NCBI GenBank assembly: GCA_036365455.1
Contig: JAWQUS010000020.1
Span: forward strand, 1,089,001 to 1,153,000
Direction of reading: 5' to 3'
Source of the DNA: Macrosoma leucophasiata
Lineage: Eukaryota > Arthropoda > Insecta > Lepidoptera > Hedylidae
DNA: 64,000 bases
Below, piece by piece: positions 31,664 to 43,225 of the stretch (positions are counted from its first letter, which is position 1; each line of letters begins with the position of its first letter). The notes beneath the pieces are model-generated. The model did not search any database. It had not been told where the DNA came from and saw only the letters and a program-made list of their open reading frames with translations. A program made the position numbers and the translations under genes.

Positions 31664-32874
31664 TAATTTTCAATTTTCCATCCTTCAAATAACATCTCTT
31701 TTTAATATGGTTTACATAAGCAGCTCTTTCTGAGACGGCATTAGTCTACTTTACCAGGAAACTGGTGAGTGCAGATGAACCTCAACCTGAGAATTAACAT
31801 CAGCCAATTCTTGTCCAAAGTAAAAACACAGTCTAAAGAAAACGATCGTGTTGTGGTAAAAGAGTAAAAGTGGATGAAAATAAATTGCTGTACGCTGACA
31901 ATTCATGACAACACGATGATATAATCGCGATGGTCGCATTTATGCAGAAATAAAACATTCCAACAAAGATTGGAATAGTAAAGATAGAAAACATTTCACT
32001 ATAACCTTTGGGGTATGCCCCAAGGGTGTGTTGCGTCCCCTTATCTGCATATTATGGGCTGTTAGTTACATCACCACTCTGTTTGCAAGTTTCATTGATA
32101 AATTATGTGTAAGGCTAAACTTGTTCTTTTATTAAAGTATCAATTGTTATCAATTTGTTTCGAAGAAAATTCGATAATCTTTATTATATTTTCAGTAAAA
32201 TTCTTGATTAACAATTTTATAGTTTATAAAAATAAAATGTGCATTCTCCTCATCCTATTGTTATAAATTAAAGTTTATTTAACATATGGGATTACAAGGG
32301 TTGTTTATGATATATTCAAAAATGATAATCATTATACATTATCATACTAGTCTAACAACTAAATTTTGATTTTGACTTTGAAACCAGAAATTCTGTTCCG
32401 TGGTGTATTATTCAATAAAGAATATACTGTTTAGAATACGATGGACCTCGAAGACAACTGTGGAAACAGAACGGAAAATTATTTTATAAAAACAACATTT
32501 GTCTCGGTTTCCAGCTTTGATACCATACCGAAAGTCATGCTAGTATAAGCACGAATTTAAAATGTGAAATGTAATGCACATTTCTATAATGTGTGTTAGA
32601 AGGTCTTTTACAACAGAATACAGGAATAAAAATGAATTAATAATTCACGAACAGTCGCTTTTGCACTTGCATCAATTTAAACGCAATACATTATGTATGA
32701 CGGATACAACGCGTTAAAAACGGCACGAAACATAAAATCAACTGTCGTTAAAATTCTTTTGATTTAAATAATGATACATTTTAATTTAAAATGGGCACAA
32801 AAGTAAATGTCCTGAATAAAAATGCGAAAATTAACACAACTCAAAATAAGGCAACAGGCTTGAATTTTAATGGA
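31664..32874. other. 1.2 kb without a recognised gene
   Basis: AT-rich. TTGGGGTATGCCCCAAGG near 32010 is a short palindrome. CACAGTCTAAAGAAAACGA near 31830 recurs at 9.22 kb and, reversed, at 40.62 kb. Confidence 0.35.
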
Positions 32875-33090
32875 ACTTCACTCCTGTATTTCCAAAGGGA
32901 TGGGATAGGTAAGTACATGCATTCAAGTATACATGTAATGAAAATTACGCAGTTTTTTATGTAAGGTGCCAAGGATTTTGACATCTAAAAGCGCATTATC
33001 GAAATCTGAGGGTGACTCTGAGAAACTTCCAGAAAATGTGAAAAATAAATTAATAATATAGAATACTTACTACCTGACCCGGGTACTAAA
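32875..33090 (-). repeat. Family-B SINE, degenerate
   Basis: GGAACTTCACTCCTGTATTTC and GATAGGTAAGTACATGCATT at one side, TACCTGACCCGGGTACTAA at the other. Only the outline of the family remains. Confidence 0.5.
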
Positions 33091-33323
33091 TTAGAAACCG
33101 GAAGTCATGAGAAAGTTGAATTTGAACAGATTCTGATGTATGATAATAGAGCCAGATCAGACCAGATGTGTAATGTAACTCATCCTTAAACTAAACATAT
33201 TCCTTTGCTTCTTGAAAAATACATTCTTTTGTGTCGTGAAGTGATAAACAAATTAATAATTCGAGTGGTAAGTGTGTGAGCTATGAAAATTCTTCATATA
33301 CATCATGTATAAGTTGTGAAGCA

Positions 33324-33430
33324 TTTGTGTCGGAAATTACAGAGCCGTCCATTACCACCTAACCGGAACACGTTGGTGCTGAACACTTTATAGTGACAAG
33401 TAAATTAGGTGAGGCGGTGGCTATGCCAGC
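33324..33430 (-). repeat. Family-A 5' fragment
   Basis: GTCGGAAATTACAGAGCCGT, CCATTACCACCTAACCGGAA and GTAAATTAGGTGAGGCGG. The poly-A side is missing. Confidence 0.7.
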
Positions 33431-33572
33431 TAGCTGCTTTCCATTTTTTTTTGTGTAGACCAACATCAATAAAACTCGCAAAATAGAAGGTGACACAACT
33501 AATAGCCTATATAACTGTATTTTAATTAAGGGACGCAACTCATCCTTGGGGTCTTACCCAAGGTAGGTAAGT

Positions 33573-33637
33573 AGGTCTACAGGCTGCAGTCATCACTTAA
33601 CATCCATGTAAAATGTTTGCCACCTTCGTTATATATA
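33573..33637 (+). repeat. Family-A 3' fragment
   Basis: AGGTCTACAGGCTGCAGTCA, then TCACTTAACATCCATG and TTTGCCACCTTCGTTATATA. Confidence 0.6.
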
Positions 33638-33668
33638 ATATTAAAAAACTGTTTTAATTTAAAAAAAA

Positions 33669-33749
33669 ATGTAACTCCAAGCCTGTAACTCCCGAAGGGG
33701 TAAGCTTAGATAAATGCATGCATTCATGCATACATGCAAACACCTTCGA
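33669..33749 (-). repeat. Family-B SINE, 3' fragment
   Basis: ATGTAACTCCAAGCCTGTAA, CTCCCGAAGGGGTAAGC and GCATTCATGCATACATGC. Confidence 0.7.
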
Positions 33750-34581
33750 ATTAATTTTCTACTTTTGCACAACGATCCAGGACTACATGATATAATTATG
33801 ATTCAAATATCTATAAACTGATAAATGTCATAAAAGACTGCCATGAGATTTTCAGCGGTGTTGCTGAAAATCTCCTGTTGAAATTCGCCGTGCGGTAGAC
33901 ATGTCAATAAGCTCACCAGATAAAACAGTACGTTAATATAGGTACATAGGTGTTAGAATAAAATGGTAAAAAAAATAAAGAAAGGAGATGTTGCAAAAAT
34001 CTATGGACCTCCGGCCATGTATGGTACACAATTTCATTAACAGGCAAAATCAATATAAAAACGTTTTTTACTGCGTATTTTCACTTATTTAGCTTTGTTT
34101 GCAGTTACAAAACATTATTTGCAGTTAGAATTGCAACTCAAAACCAACATGGCCAATATGGCGGGCGAAGTCATTTTAACATTTTCATTTTATAAATTGT
34201 TTTTTTTTATTATATAGTACTTGGAGAAAAAAGTAATATTTTCTAAATACCATCGAAATCGAATGTATGTGTTAATACAATACTTATCGTTATAATATTT
34301 CCAATTTTAAAATAATCATCGTAACTTCTTTAAGTTGATCGATTCGATACATCTTTTCTTTTGATAATATGTGTTGCACTAGTTAGCATTAGTTTTTTAC
34401 TAGCTTTTTTCTACATAGGTACTATTCCAAGCGTCGGCTGTATCGCCGCCATATATGTAACACAATGTAATTGTAACTCTAAAATATATTCTTGAATAAA
34501 TAAATTGTATTTTTTTTCGGATTCATTAATTTTATTTTTTGAGGACATGTACGAACCAGAGCCGAGCTCGCATCATCTCCT
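33750..34581. other. No gene; one short hairpin
   Basis: 33845-33874 is a perfect 12-bp stem (GAGATTTTCAGC, loop GGTGTT, GCTGAAAATCTC). The rest is AT-rich. Confidence 0.45.
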
Positions 34582-34860
34582 TTACTGGTGGAAGAGCTCA
34601 GTGATGGAGGTCGCGGGTGTAGGCACCACCGCATTACCTAATATACTTGCCCCTAAATGGTAGTGTTCAGCGCTATCGTGTCATGTGCAAGTGTACGGCC
34701 CTTTAATTACCGGCACAGAGGCATACCACCTTAGGCCTCAGGAGTGGTAACGCATCTATATTTTGACCTTGGTCTTTGTGTGGGTGTCTATAGGCTGCAG
34801 TCAATACTAACATCAATGTGAACTGCATGCTTGTTTGCCACTTCTATAAAACATAAAAAA
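34582..34860 (+). repeat. Family-A short repeat, full length
   Basis: TTACTGGTGGAAGAGCTCAG through GCCACTTCTATAAAACATA plus A tract. Confidence 0.88.
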
Positions 34861-36127
34861 GAAAATCCCTTCAAAAGTTAACTGTTCCATTTTCGTCACC
34901 CCACGGAACCCAGAGCAGTCTAACGAAGCCTCACAAGCATAAAACCGAGTGAAATTTAAATTTTAAAATAATGAAAATATAGCACGGAAATTATTATCTC
35001 GGTGCAGTAGAAGGGTGAGAATTTTATTCAATAGAACGTCGCTTGAAATCAAGCATTTCTTCTGGCCTCTTTTCCCTCCTTTGTTGGTCGAAGAAAGGCG
35101 TATTGTCCAAACTGATGAGAGGTTAATGTTGGGGCGTTTGTGCTTCTAAGAGGCCTCACTAAGGCAGGATGCATAAAATTATGTTGGTCGTAATTTCGGA
35201 GCTCGTTCGTTTTGTATTATTTTACGAGAACAACAACATTTCTTGAGGTTTTCTAACCATGTTGTGATTTGCATTTGTACGACTATCCTTTAATCTAAAT
35301 TATTTCATAAAAATGTTTCTTTTTCAAGAGTGATGTTTTGAATTAAGTTGCTTCTCATGCCAATGATTAATTTAATCAATTCATTCAATCTTGATTCTTT
35401 ACCGTTTCCGATATATTTATTATACTTGGACTTGAACTTAATAAAAGAAAATTCTTACAAGATATGAAAGGCTTATATCTTACAGTTTTTGCAATAAACT
35501 ATGCAATTCACCTTACACTACGAACGAATGGTTGAATATTTAAGCTTGTTCAAATTCATCAGCGCTTCCCTTTGAGTACTCGACTGTTACGCTTTAATGA
35601 ACGAGTGGCTATGCCTGCACTCTCAAAGGCTGTATGAACATTTGAAATCATTAAGTCTTTCGACGGTTCCGTACTTCGAAAGGAGAAAACCGTCCTATCA
35701 GATTTATTCTTTGTGTGTTTTACATGCTAAAAATACTGCAGCTTTCTCTCCATAATTATGTTAAGTAATTTCAACTTTTTCTTCATTCGACACAAAACTT
35801 CAATAGACACTCCGCATACATGATATTCCGAGCATACCTCTTGTACATCCACCTTTCAAAAGCTTTAAGTTTTGAGCATAATGCAGAGATTCGGGTTCAA
35901 CTTTCCATTCCATAAAGCAGAACATTGAATACATAGCAGCGGATAAAAAAAAGTTCAAACTTAGTGACCCAAATACAATTGTATTAAATGAGAAGTAGAT
36001 TTTAAGTTAAAGCAGATCAGTTAAAGAACATCAAAAAATAAGTCCAACAAAGTATATAACAGGCTTTATTATGGGATTATCATAATGTTTTTTTTATCAT
36101 TCTAATCTTATATGTGAGAATAAGCTA
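34861..36127. other. 1.3 kb without a recognised gene
   Basis: No repeat shared within the window and no convincing frame. Likely unique spacer DNA. Confidence 0.4.
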
Positions 36128-36155
36128 AATAACTAATGCGTGGTGGGACAAGGAG

Positions 36156-36461
36156 GTGCAAGACTCCGTTGAAAGAAAGAAGAAAGCATGGCTGGATTAT
36201 GTAGCATCTTCGCAAATGAATAATGGTATGAGAGATGAGAAGAGAGAAATTTACCGTCGGCTCAAGAATGACACCAAGATTTTAGTGAATGAAAAGCGTG
36301 AGAGAGATAAAGTGGAAGCTGATAAGAGACTGGCGAAAAGCTTTGAGACTAACATCTATTGGAGGGAGGTGAAAAAGTCTAGAAGCTCTTCTCCAGTTTC
36401 CGGAATGAATAGAATAAAATCTAAGTTGCGTGTTCTTAAGAATGTCACCCAACTTAGATAA
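36156..36461 (+). pseudogene. LINE region upstream of the reverse transcriptase
   Basis: Charged, helical segment (MQDSVERKKKAWLDYVASSQ and IYRRLKNDTKILVNEKRERD, then FETNIYWREVKK). It corresponds to the linker that precedes the fingers domain in RTE-like polyproteins. A stop (TAG-ATA region at about 36459) separates it from the next frame, so the original single frame is broken here. Confidence 0.7.
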
Positions 36462-36476
36462 TACTATTATGGGGTA

Positions 36477-37454
36477 ATGTATGATTATGCTCACAACACT
36501 GACACCGGAGTTGCTGACTTGACGGTGCCGGCTTGTGAGGATATAGCAATAGATGAGATTGTATGGGCGATACGAAGTTTGAAATGTGGTAAGGCTGCGG
36601 GTATTGATCAGGTTTCTGCCGAAATGATCAAATATGGTGGTGTTGCCCTTTGGGATTTTTTCTGGGTGTTGTGCAAAATTTGCTGGAGATCCGGAAGAAT
36701 CCCAAAGGATTGGCGATGTGCGGTCATAGTGCCTTTGTATAAAGGTAAGGGTTCACGTATGGACTGCACCAGTTATCGAGCGATCAGTTTGATCAGTTTG
36801 GCAGCTAAAGTGTATGGGAAAGTCTTAGAAAGAAGAATGAAAGAGAAGTCCGACAGGTTGTTGTGGGATGCACAGGGTAGTTTCAGAACTGGAAGAGGAT
36901 GTATGGATCAAGTTTTCTCCCTCCGCAACATCATAGAGAAGCATCTGGCTGTGAGCCAGAAGGTTTTCTGCGGTTTTGTGGATTTGGAGAAAGCGTTTGA
37001 TAGAGTATTACGAAAGGAGCTGTGGGACATTTTGCCAGAGTATGATATTGACGGCAGTCTGCTCCGTGCAATACAGTCCACGTATGTGGACTGTCAAGCA
37101 TGTGTGCGGGTAGATGGTAACATGTCACCCTGGTTTGATGTTAACATCGGTGTCAGACAGGATTGCGTGCTTTCGTCTAGGCTGTTTATGATATATCTGG
37201 ACAAATGCCTCCAGAGGGTGAAGTAGATGGATGTGGAAGTTCGTATGGGTGACTTAGTGGTGAACTGTCTGCTTTACGCAGATGATGCGGTAATTGTTAG
37301 CTCTACACCATCTGGGCTACAAGCGCTAGTCACAGTCATGAAAGAGGATTGTATGGGGAAAGGCTTACAATTGAAAGTGGATAAAACTAAAGTATTAGTA
37401 TTTGAAAGAGATGAACAGAGAACAAATGCAAGGGTAGTAGATGATGCAGTGTAA
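36477..37454 (+). pseudogene. LINE reverse transcriptase core
   Basis: Blocks in order: IVWAIRSLKCGKAAGIDQVS and AEMIKYGG (fingers), VIVPLYKGKGSRMDCTSYRA with ISLISLAAKVYGKVLERRM, QGSFRTGRGCMDQVF, FCGFVDLEKAFDRV (first catalytic Asp), GVRQDCVLSS and, after an in-frame TAG at 37224-37226, VNCLLYADDAVIVSSTPSGL (catalytic YADD) and LQLKVDKTKVLVFERDEQRT. Substitutions at usually fixed places (GSFRTGRG for GGFRxGRG, RQDCVLS for RQGCxxS) also indicate decay. The whole copies RNA into DNA at a nicked target in active relatives. The RTE assignment is by resemblance only. Confidence 0.82.
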
Positions 37455-37812
37455 GAACAGGTGGATGAAATTGTAAGAAAGAGGCTTTGTGTGAATGATA
37501 GTATCGGTGTAAAATAAAAAAAGGCATACTCCGATGGTTCGGGCATATAGAAAGAATGTCGAATGAGCGAATGACTAAACAGATATACAATGCTAATGTG
37601 GATGGTTGCAGAGGCCCAGGAAGACCAAGACTGACCTACCATGACCAAATAGGTCGTGTTCTGTCTGATGGTGGGATCAAGTCTTAGGAATCGGCGTGCA
37701 TGTATGAAGAGAATGATGAAGGTAGACGAGGCACGGGAGGTATGTCAAGACTGGGATATCTGGCGCTCTACACTCTCTGCCTACCCCGTTGGGGACCTGG
37801 CATGAAAATACA

Positions 37813-38085
37813 CAAAGAATAACCTCCAGAGTAACCAGATGCTATTCAACTATCATTAAAATTAGCAAAACTGGTACATGAAAACAGAAAACCGCAAAAT
37901 TTTATAATAAAATTGTTGTTAAAGTCCATTTAGCTGAACTCGACTATCCAAGCCCTTTCTCCCGGGACAATATACCCAGAATTGACTTCAGGATTCGAGA
38001 CAACCGGGCCATTATCCGCATGTGGGTGGTCCAAGATATAAGAGACTCGCTGATATCTACGTTATATAATTTTATTTTGTGACAT
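37813..38085. other. No gene recognised
   Basis: Short unique stretch between the LINE and a SINE. Confidence 0.35.
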
Positions 38086-38400
38086 AAAACGTAACTTCAC
38101 GCCTTTAATCCCCGAAGGGGTAGGCAGAGGTAAATGCATGTATTCAAACATACATGCAATTACCCACGATTCGCCGGTTACGTTGTGGCCCATGTGACTG
38201 GTGGCGAGCCTGTTGACAGCTCCGGGCACATTACCAAACTTCGAGGTACTGGGAAATTACCAGAAAATAGAAAAATCCTAATAGAACCAGAGATAAAGTA
38301 TTTTACACCATTATCTCTAATAACTCCCTACCCGGGAATCGAACCCTGAACCTCAGCGTAGTAGTAGTGACCTGCTACCACTAGGCTACCGAGGCAGTTA
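38086..38400 (-). repeat. Family-B SINE with 12-bp target duplication
   Basis: ATTTTGTGACAT is present at 38074-38085 and again at 38401-38412, exactly bounding the element. It has a full head (CTGCCTCGGTAGCCTAGTGG), B box (AGGGTTCGATTCCCGGGTAG) and tail (GTGAAGTTACGTTTT). This fixes the family-B ends. Confidence 0.92.
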
Positions 38401-38412
38401 ATTTTGTGACAT

Positions 38413-38888
38413 GTTAGAAAAATAATCGAGTAAGTACTTTCTGAGGCTGGACTCAAGGATCTTCAGCGTGCATATTTGAAAGGGAATGTGATAAATGTGA
38501 AGGGTCATGGTGTAGGAACTTGAGATATTTGGCGCTCCATGTTCTCCGAACGGAAATCTCATTTGCAAATGAAGATCATCCCATTCGAACAAAAACCGGA
38601 CGTATTCGTGCCAGGTAGTGTAGGGTGCCGTTGGTCGACTATAATACTCGTAAACTTGTTAAAACTACTCGGCTTAGTCTTCCTTTTACATCCGATATGT
38701 ATTTTTAAGCTTAATATTACATGAAATCAGAAAATCTGTTGTTTGATTGAATTGATCCGCATATGATCAAGAAACTGATTTCCCCTGACCTTGTGTAATT
38801 TACGGTATCCTTCGCCATGGGCTACGCAAGAAGAAATATATTTTCAAGGATGATATTATACTTATTATTTGGCGTGACTTGGAATAAT
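38413..38888. other. No gene recognised
   Basis: Contains only chance open frames. A short LINE-like scrap lies near 38500-38560 (GATATTTGGCGCTCCATG). Confidence 0.35.
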
Positions 38889-39087
38889 AATACGCTTACA
38901 CTCACAGCCCTACAGTAGGTATAATCTGTGTCTGGGTGCCGTTGTACACAAACAACACATGCACAAACACCCAGACCCGAAACAAATATCTGTAGGCCAT
39001 ACAAATATTTGTCCCGGTGCGGGGATCGAACCCAACGGTCCCCCTTCGAATCAAACGGTCATCTCACACCGCTGCACCAACCGGGTC
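38889..39087 (-). repeat. Family-C SINE, full length
   Basis: ATACGCTTACACTCACAGCC through GGTGCGGGGATCGAACCCAA to CTGCACCAACCGGGTCG: the complete tRNA-like head read on the minus strand. Confidence 0.88.
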
Positions 39088-39124
39088 GTCTCACTTTACT
39101 ACTAAGAACCTGAATATATTCATA

Positions 39125-39403
39125 TTGGTAGAGCTCCTGTGACGGAGCTCGCGGGCGTAGGCACCACCGCATTACCTAATATTCTTGCCGCTAAATGGTA
39201 GTGTTCAGCACTATCATGTTCCGGTCAGGTGGTAATGTACGGCTCTATAATTTCCGGCACAGAGGCATAACACATTAGGCCTCAGGAGTGGTGACGCATC
39301 TGCATCTTGACCTGTGATATTTGTGTAAGTGTCTATAGGCTGCAGTCATTGCACATCAATGTGAACTTCATGCTTGTTTTCCACTTTCATTACATATGAA
39401 AAA
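39125..39403 (+). repeat. Family-A short repeat, nearly full length
   Basis: TTGGTAGAGCTCCTGTGACG through CCACTTTCATTACATATG and A5. Confidence 0.88.
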
Positions 39404-39612
39404 GGACGATAGTATTTTCGATCGTAATGGCGGTAGTTTTATCGCAGGATACTGGCCCATCTTGCGTTATTACACATACTACTGCCCCACTGGAATGGTC
39501 TGACCGCCATTGTTCGATTGGCTGACTCAATAGTGGAAGTATGCTCTTCCAGTAGAGGAAAATTCTTGTAGAAAGTGGGCGGTGGGGTGATCACGTCCCG
39601 ATGCGAGCATTG
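39404..39612. repeat. Dispersed element (GGCGGT/GATCACGTCCCGATG type)
   Basis: TCTGACCGCCATTGTTCGAT, TGGCTGACTCAATAGTGGAA and GGGCGGTGGGGTGATCACGT. Related stretches occur at 4.27-4.35, 6.16-6.21, 16.63-16.68 and 51.70-51.83 kb. The combination suggests a small dispersed, probably non-coding DNA element whose ends I could not define. Confidence 0.4.
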
Positions 39613-39750
39613 TTTTCTTTTATGTTATAAAAGTGGCACTCAAGCACGCAGTTCACGTTGATGTTAAATGATGGATGTCAAAATGCAGATGCGTTGCCAC
39701 TCCTGAGGCCTAAGGTGTTATGTCTCTGTGCTGGAAATCACAGGGCCACA
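39613..39750 (-). repeat. Family-A copy, internally deleted
   Basis: TTATGTTATAAAAGTGGCAC through TTAAATGATGG, then directly ATGTCAAAATGCAGATGCG to GGAAATCACAGGGCC. The 40 bases around the usual CTATAGACACCCAC are missing. Confidence 0.8.
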
Positions 39751-39907
39751 GTATAAGTACATACAGTAGTTTATCGCCTTTGAAGTTTGGCGATATGCCG
39801 CCTTCATCCATCAAAACGCAAATTCATTAAGGTTGTCACGTTTTTGGTTTTTATTTACGTTGTTTGAAACGCGCCAGTTTACGTTGAACATATACAAAAA
39901 TCCTAAA

Positions 39908-40067
39908 AACATCCCCGAAGGCGTAGACAGTGCTAAATGCATATATTTAAACATCCTCGATTCGCCGGTCACTATTTCGCCCATGTAACAGGCGGCGAGC
40001 CTGTTGACATCGCCGGGCACATTGCTAAACTTCGAGGTACTCGGAAGCCCCCAGAAAATGAAAAAAT
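39908..40067 (-). repeat. Family-B SINE, 3' half
   Basis: ATCCCCGAAGGCGTAGACAG through CTTCGAGGTACTCGGAAGC and CCAGAAAATGAAAAAATG. The tRNA-like head is missing. Confidence 0.75.
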
Positions 40068-40637
40068 GTATCAAACTATAGTTAACCTATCAACAGGTTT
40101 CCGTGAAATCCCTGAAACAGATTTCCCTGAAATCTGTTAATCTATCACCAATTTACCAGTCTATCATCAATCTACCAGTATTCCAGTAGGGCGGTCTGAC
40201 TGATCCTGACTACTGATCCTAATCATCCATACGTTTTTAACTCCATCCAATATAATCCGAATATCAAATACATACCTACAAAGAAACCAAAAAAATGAGT
40301 TTTTCTTTGAAGGTATTTTCGTTTTAAGTGAAGTAAGTAGGTATGTACATAAAGTGTAAAATATAACAAACATTATTAAAAAATGAAAATAAGAATAAAT
40401 TAACCGTAAAATTAACATCAATTTTTATAATATCATCGTGCCAAAAACTTAGTAAAATAAATTTTAAATCTGTCACCCCTTATCGCTGAGTCCCAAGTAG
40501 TTTACAGTTTTTGTATGGGCTACTTGGTACCGCCCCCTCAGTCCCGCACGTCGCACGCCCCGCACGATTGCTCTGACAATACACGGTAGTTGGATGACTG
40601 TAGGTAAATAACATGTTCGTTTTCTTTAGACTGTGAC
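40068..40637. other. No gene; element end at 40.48-40.64 kb
   Basis: 40480-40637 (CGCTGAGTCCCAAGTAGTTT, then ACATGTTCGTTTTCTTTAGA and CTGTG) shares its terminal word, reversed, with the 47-base insert at 9.22 kb and with 31.83 kb. A small DNA element with ACAGTCTAAAG ends is plausible. The rest is featureless. Confidence 0.35.
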
Positions 40638-40764
40638 AGGGCCGTACATAACTACATAACTGGAACATGATAGTGCTGAAGACTACCATTTAGCGGCAAG
40701 TATATAAGGTAATGCGGTGGTGCCTACGCCTGCGCGCTCCGTCACTGGAGCTCCATCACCAGTA
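40638..40764 (-). repeat. Family-A 5' half
   Basis: GGGCCGTACATAACTACATA through ACTGGAGCTCCATCACCAGT. Confidence 0.8.
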
Positions 40765-41031
40765 AGAATAATATTATTATATTGATACATTTAAAATAAT
40801 ATTAGTAGATCGCTACATCGTATCCCTTGAACCACACTCAGAAAAGTAGAACGGGCACACACGGGCTTTGTCACCGCTACAATGGCAACTGTTGCCCGTA
40901 TTAGCTGGATGATCAGCCTCATCCAGATATTACTGCGTTTATTCCATCCGTGGCTTCTCAAAGACATTTCAATTGTAGCATTATTGTTACAATGTGTTCT
41001 GGTATTGATATTTATGTTAGACTAGTGGTAG

Positions 41032-41314
41032 AGCTCCAGTGACGGAGCTCGGGGGCATAGGCACCACCGCATTACCTAATATACTTGCCGCTAAATGGTA
41101 GTATTCAGTACTATCGTGTTATGGTCAGGTGTTAATATACGGCCCTGTAATTTCCGGCTCAAAGGCATAACACCTTAGGCCTCAAGAGTGGTAAAGCATT
41201 TGCATTTTGACCTCTGGTTATTGTGTGGGTGTCTATAGGCTGCAGTCATCACTTAACATCAATGTAAACTGCGTGCTTGTGTGCCACTATTAGTACCTAC
41301 ATAAAAAAAAAAAA
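41032..41314 (+). repeat. Family-A short repeat, full length
   Basis: ACTAGTGGTAGAGCTCCAGT through GTGCCACTATTAGTACCTAC with ATA and 12 A. Confidence 0.9.
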
Positions 41315-41751
41315 CTAGCTGTGCCTGGGACTTGGACTAAATTATGGGCTTTGGGCACAAAAGCGATGCCTCAGAGTTATAAATAGATCCCGGTATAAAG
41401 ACAGCTGTCGGCCTCTTTTCAAATCCTTTAACATCCTCTACCTTTATAATTTATGTATATTAAAGAATTATGTATATTTGTTAAGAAGCATCCATATTTC
41501 TTTAAAAAATACACCAACGTTTGTTCTCGACAAAAAGGGGCTTTTATGCTGATCTGTTGTATCAACCTCCTTGCCATAAAGACTTCATCTGTAAAAGAAA
41601 CGCATATAGTATGTGTAAATCTGTTTATACCCTTTCTGCATTTATGTAATTGTAAAAATGTTTTTTGTCATGTTATATAGCTTATTCGAGCCTAGATATA
41701 GTATATAGATGATTTCTATATACTTTCGCAATTACACATCCTAGTGAAATA
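41315..41751. other. No gene recognised
   Basis: AT-rich DNA; a 75-codon chance frame lacks any recognisable feature. Confidence 0.35.
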
Positions 41752-41990
41752 AGCTTTTTTAAAGAAAAATGGACAGAAAAAAATGACTTCAGGCGAGACT
41801 CGAACTTGCGGCCACTTGGAATCTAGTCCAGCCGCTTTACCAACTGATCTACCGAAGCTCTGCCCGATTTTTCAAATCTTTCCTTCACATTTATTTGCTA
41901 GTTAGGCAAACTAGCATTGTTGGTAATAGATGTCACTACTGCCACAATAACGCAATGCAATAAATGTGAAGGAAAGATTTAAAAAATATA
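41752..41990 (-). repeat. tRNA-like element, family D, variant
   Basis: Same AAAGAAAAATGG...TGACTTCAGGCGAGACTCGA start and minus-strand tRNA-like block (CTTCGGTAGATCAGTTGGTA; CAAGTTCGAGTCTCGCCTG) as at 14.3 kb. It ends in an inverted pair instead: AAATCTTTCCTTCACATTTA at 41875 and TAAATGTGAAGGAAAGATTT at 41962. No target duplication found. Confidence 0.65.
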
Positions 41991-41994
41991 GGTG

Positions 41995-42170
41995 ACTAGC
42001 TGTTGCCAGGCGATTCGCCCGCGTTGATGTCGTTTAAAAAATAGCCTATGTTCTTTCTCAAAGTCATTTCTATGTACCAAATTCCATTAAAATCGGTTCA
42101 GTCGTTTAGACGTGAAAAGGTAACAGACAGACAGAGTTATTTTCGCATTAATAATATTATTAAGTAAATT
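41995..42170 (+). repeat. Dispersed repeat with CAGA tail, short copy
   Basis: GAAAATAGCCTATGTTC-like core (AAAAAATAGCCTATGTTCTT), AAAATCGGTTCAGTCGTTTA and ACAGACAGACAGAG. Related to the repeat at 27.2 kb. Confidence 0.5.
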
Positions 42171-42189
42171 AAGGAATTAAGTATATTAA

Positions 42190-42604
42190 GTAAATAAGTA
42201 ATCTTTGCACAAGATCTGCGGTGTATCACTCACCGATCGCGTTCGTAATGAAGATGTAAGAAAGAGACTTTGTGTGAATGATAGTATCGGTGTAAAAATG
42301 AAAAAAGGCATGCTCCGATGGTTCGGGCATATAGAAAGAATGTCGAATGAGCGAATGACTAAACAGATATACAATGCGAATGTGGATGGTTGCAGAGGCC
42401 CAGGAAGACCAAGGCTGACCTACCATGACCAAATAGGTCGAGTTCTGTCTGATGGTGGGGTCAAAAGTCTTAGGAATCGGCGTGCATGTATGAAGAGAAT
42501 GATGAAGGTAGACGAGGCACGAGAGGTTTGTCAGAACCGGGATGTCTGGCGCTCTACACTCTCTGCCTACCCCGTTAGGGATCTGGCGTGAAGATACATA
42601 AGTA
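42190..42604 (+). pseudogene. RTE-like LINE C-terminal domain, open frame
   Basis: The cleanest copy of the tail: the frame to 42591 runs without interruption from GVSLTDRVRNEDVRKRLCVN through MKKGMLRWFGHIERMSNERM, CRGPGRPRLTYHDQIGRVLS and KRMMKVDEAREVCQNRDVWR to STLSAYPVRDLA. The function of this region is not known to me. The copy is 5'-truncated, so no enzyme is encoded. It serves as the reference for the split copy at 9.1-9.85 kb. Confidence 0.85.
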
Positions 42605-42665
42605 AATAAGTATGGAAAATTAGGTAACTAAATGGTAGTAGAGTTCCAATGTCATGTGCATCACC

Positions 42666-42952
42666 TTACTGGTGGTAGAGCTCAAATGTTGGGTCTCGAG
42701 GGCGTAAACACCACCGTGTCACCTACTCTATCTGCTGGCAAAGGGTAGTGTCCAGCACTATCGTGTTCTAGTTAGATGGTAATGTATGACCCCGTAATAA
42801 CTATCACAGGGACATAACTACTAAGGTCTCTGTGGTGGCAACGCATCTGCATTTTAACCTCTGGTTTATGCGTACATGTCTATAAACTGCAGTCAACACT
42901 TAACATCAATGTGAACTATATGATTGTTTTTCACCTTCGTTACATAAGAAAA
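42666..42952 (+). repeat. Family-A variant, full length
   Basis: Best example of the diverged subfamily: TTACTGGTGGTAGAGCTCAA, ATGACCCCGTAATAACTATC, AGGGACATAACTACTAAGGT and GATTGTTTTTCACCTTCGTT. Confidence 0.85.
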
Positions 42953-43034
42953 GGTGTACATATTACCTATTTTTTATGTAATGACAAATTTGAATTTTGA
43001 ATTTTGTCCCTGTGATAGTTACTACATTAATAAA

Positions 43035-43225
43035 AGCTTACACCCACAACCACACAGTAGGTATAATCCTGTGTCGTGGGTGCCGTTGTACACATACCTA
43101 CACAAACACCCAGACCCGAAACATATATCTATAGGCCATACAAATATTTGTCCCGGTGCGGGGATCGAGCCCGTGACCCTTCGAATCAGACGGTCATCTC
43201 ACACCGCTGGGCCAACCGGGTCGTC
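43035..43225 (-). repeat. Family-C SINE, full length
   Basis: AGCTTACACCCACAACCACA through GTGCGGGGATCGAGCCCGTG to GCTGGGCCAACCGGGTCG. Confidence 0.88.

Larger units (their letters stand above)
36128..37812 (+). mobile_element. RTE-like LINE, longest copy in the window
   Basis: 5'-truncated non-LTR retrotransposon. It enters at AWWDKEVQDSVERKKKAWLD, continues through the reverse transcriptase core, loses most of the thumb (between 37450 and 37478) and ends with the tail GHIERMSNERMTKQIYNANV and DGCRGPGRPRLTYHDQIGR. The nuclease domain that precedes the reverse transcriptase in this class is not present. No poly-A is visible at the end. Confidence 0.85.

Noticed and set aside
36931..37590. 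Minus-strand open frames opposite the LINE
   Set aside because: Shadows of the reverse transcriptase on the other strand.
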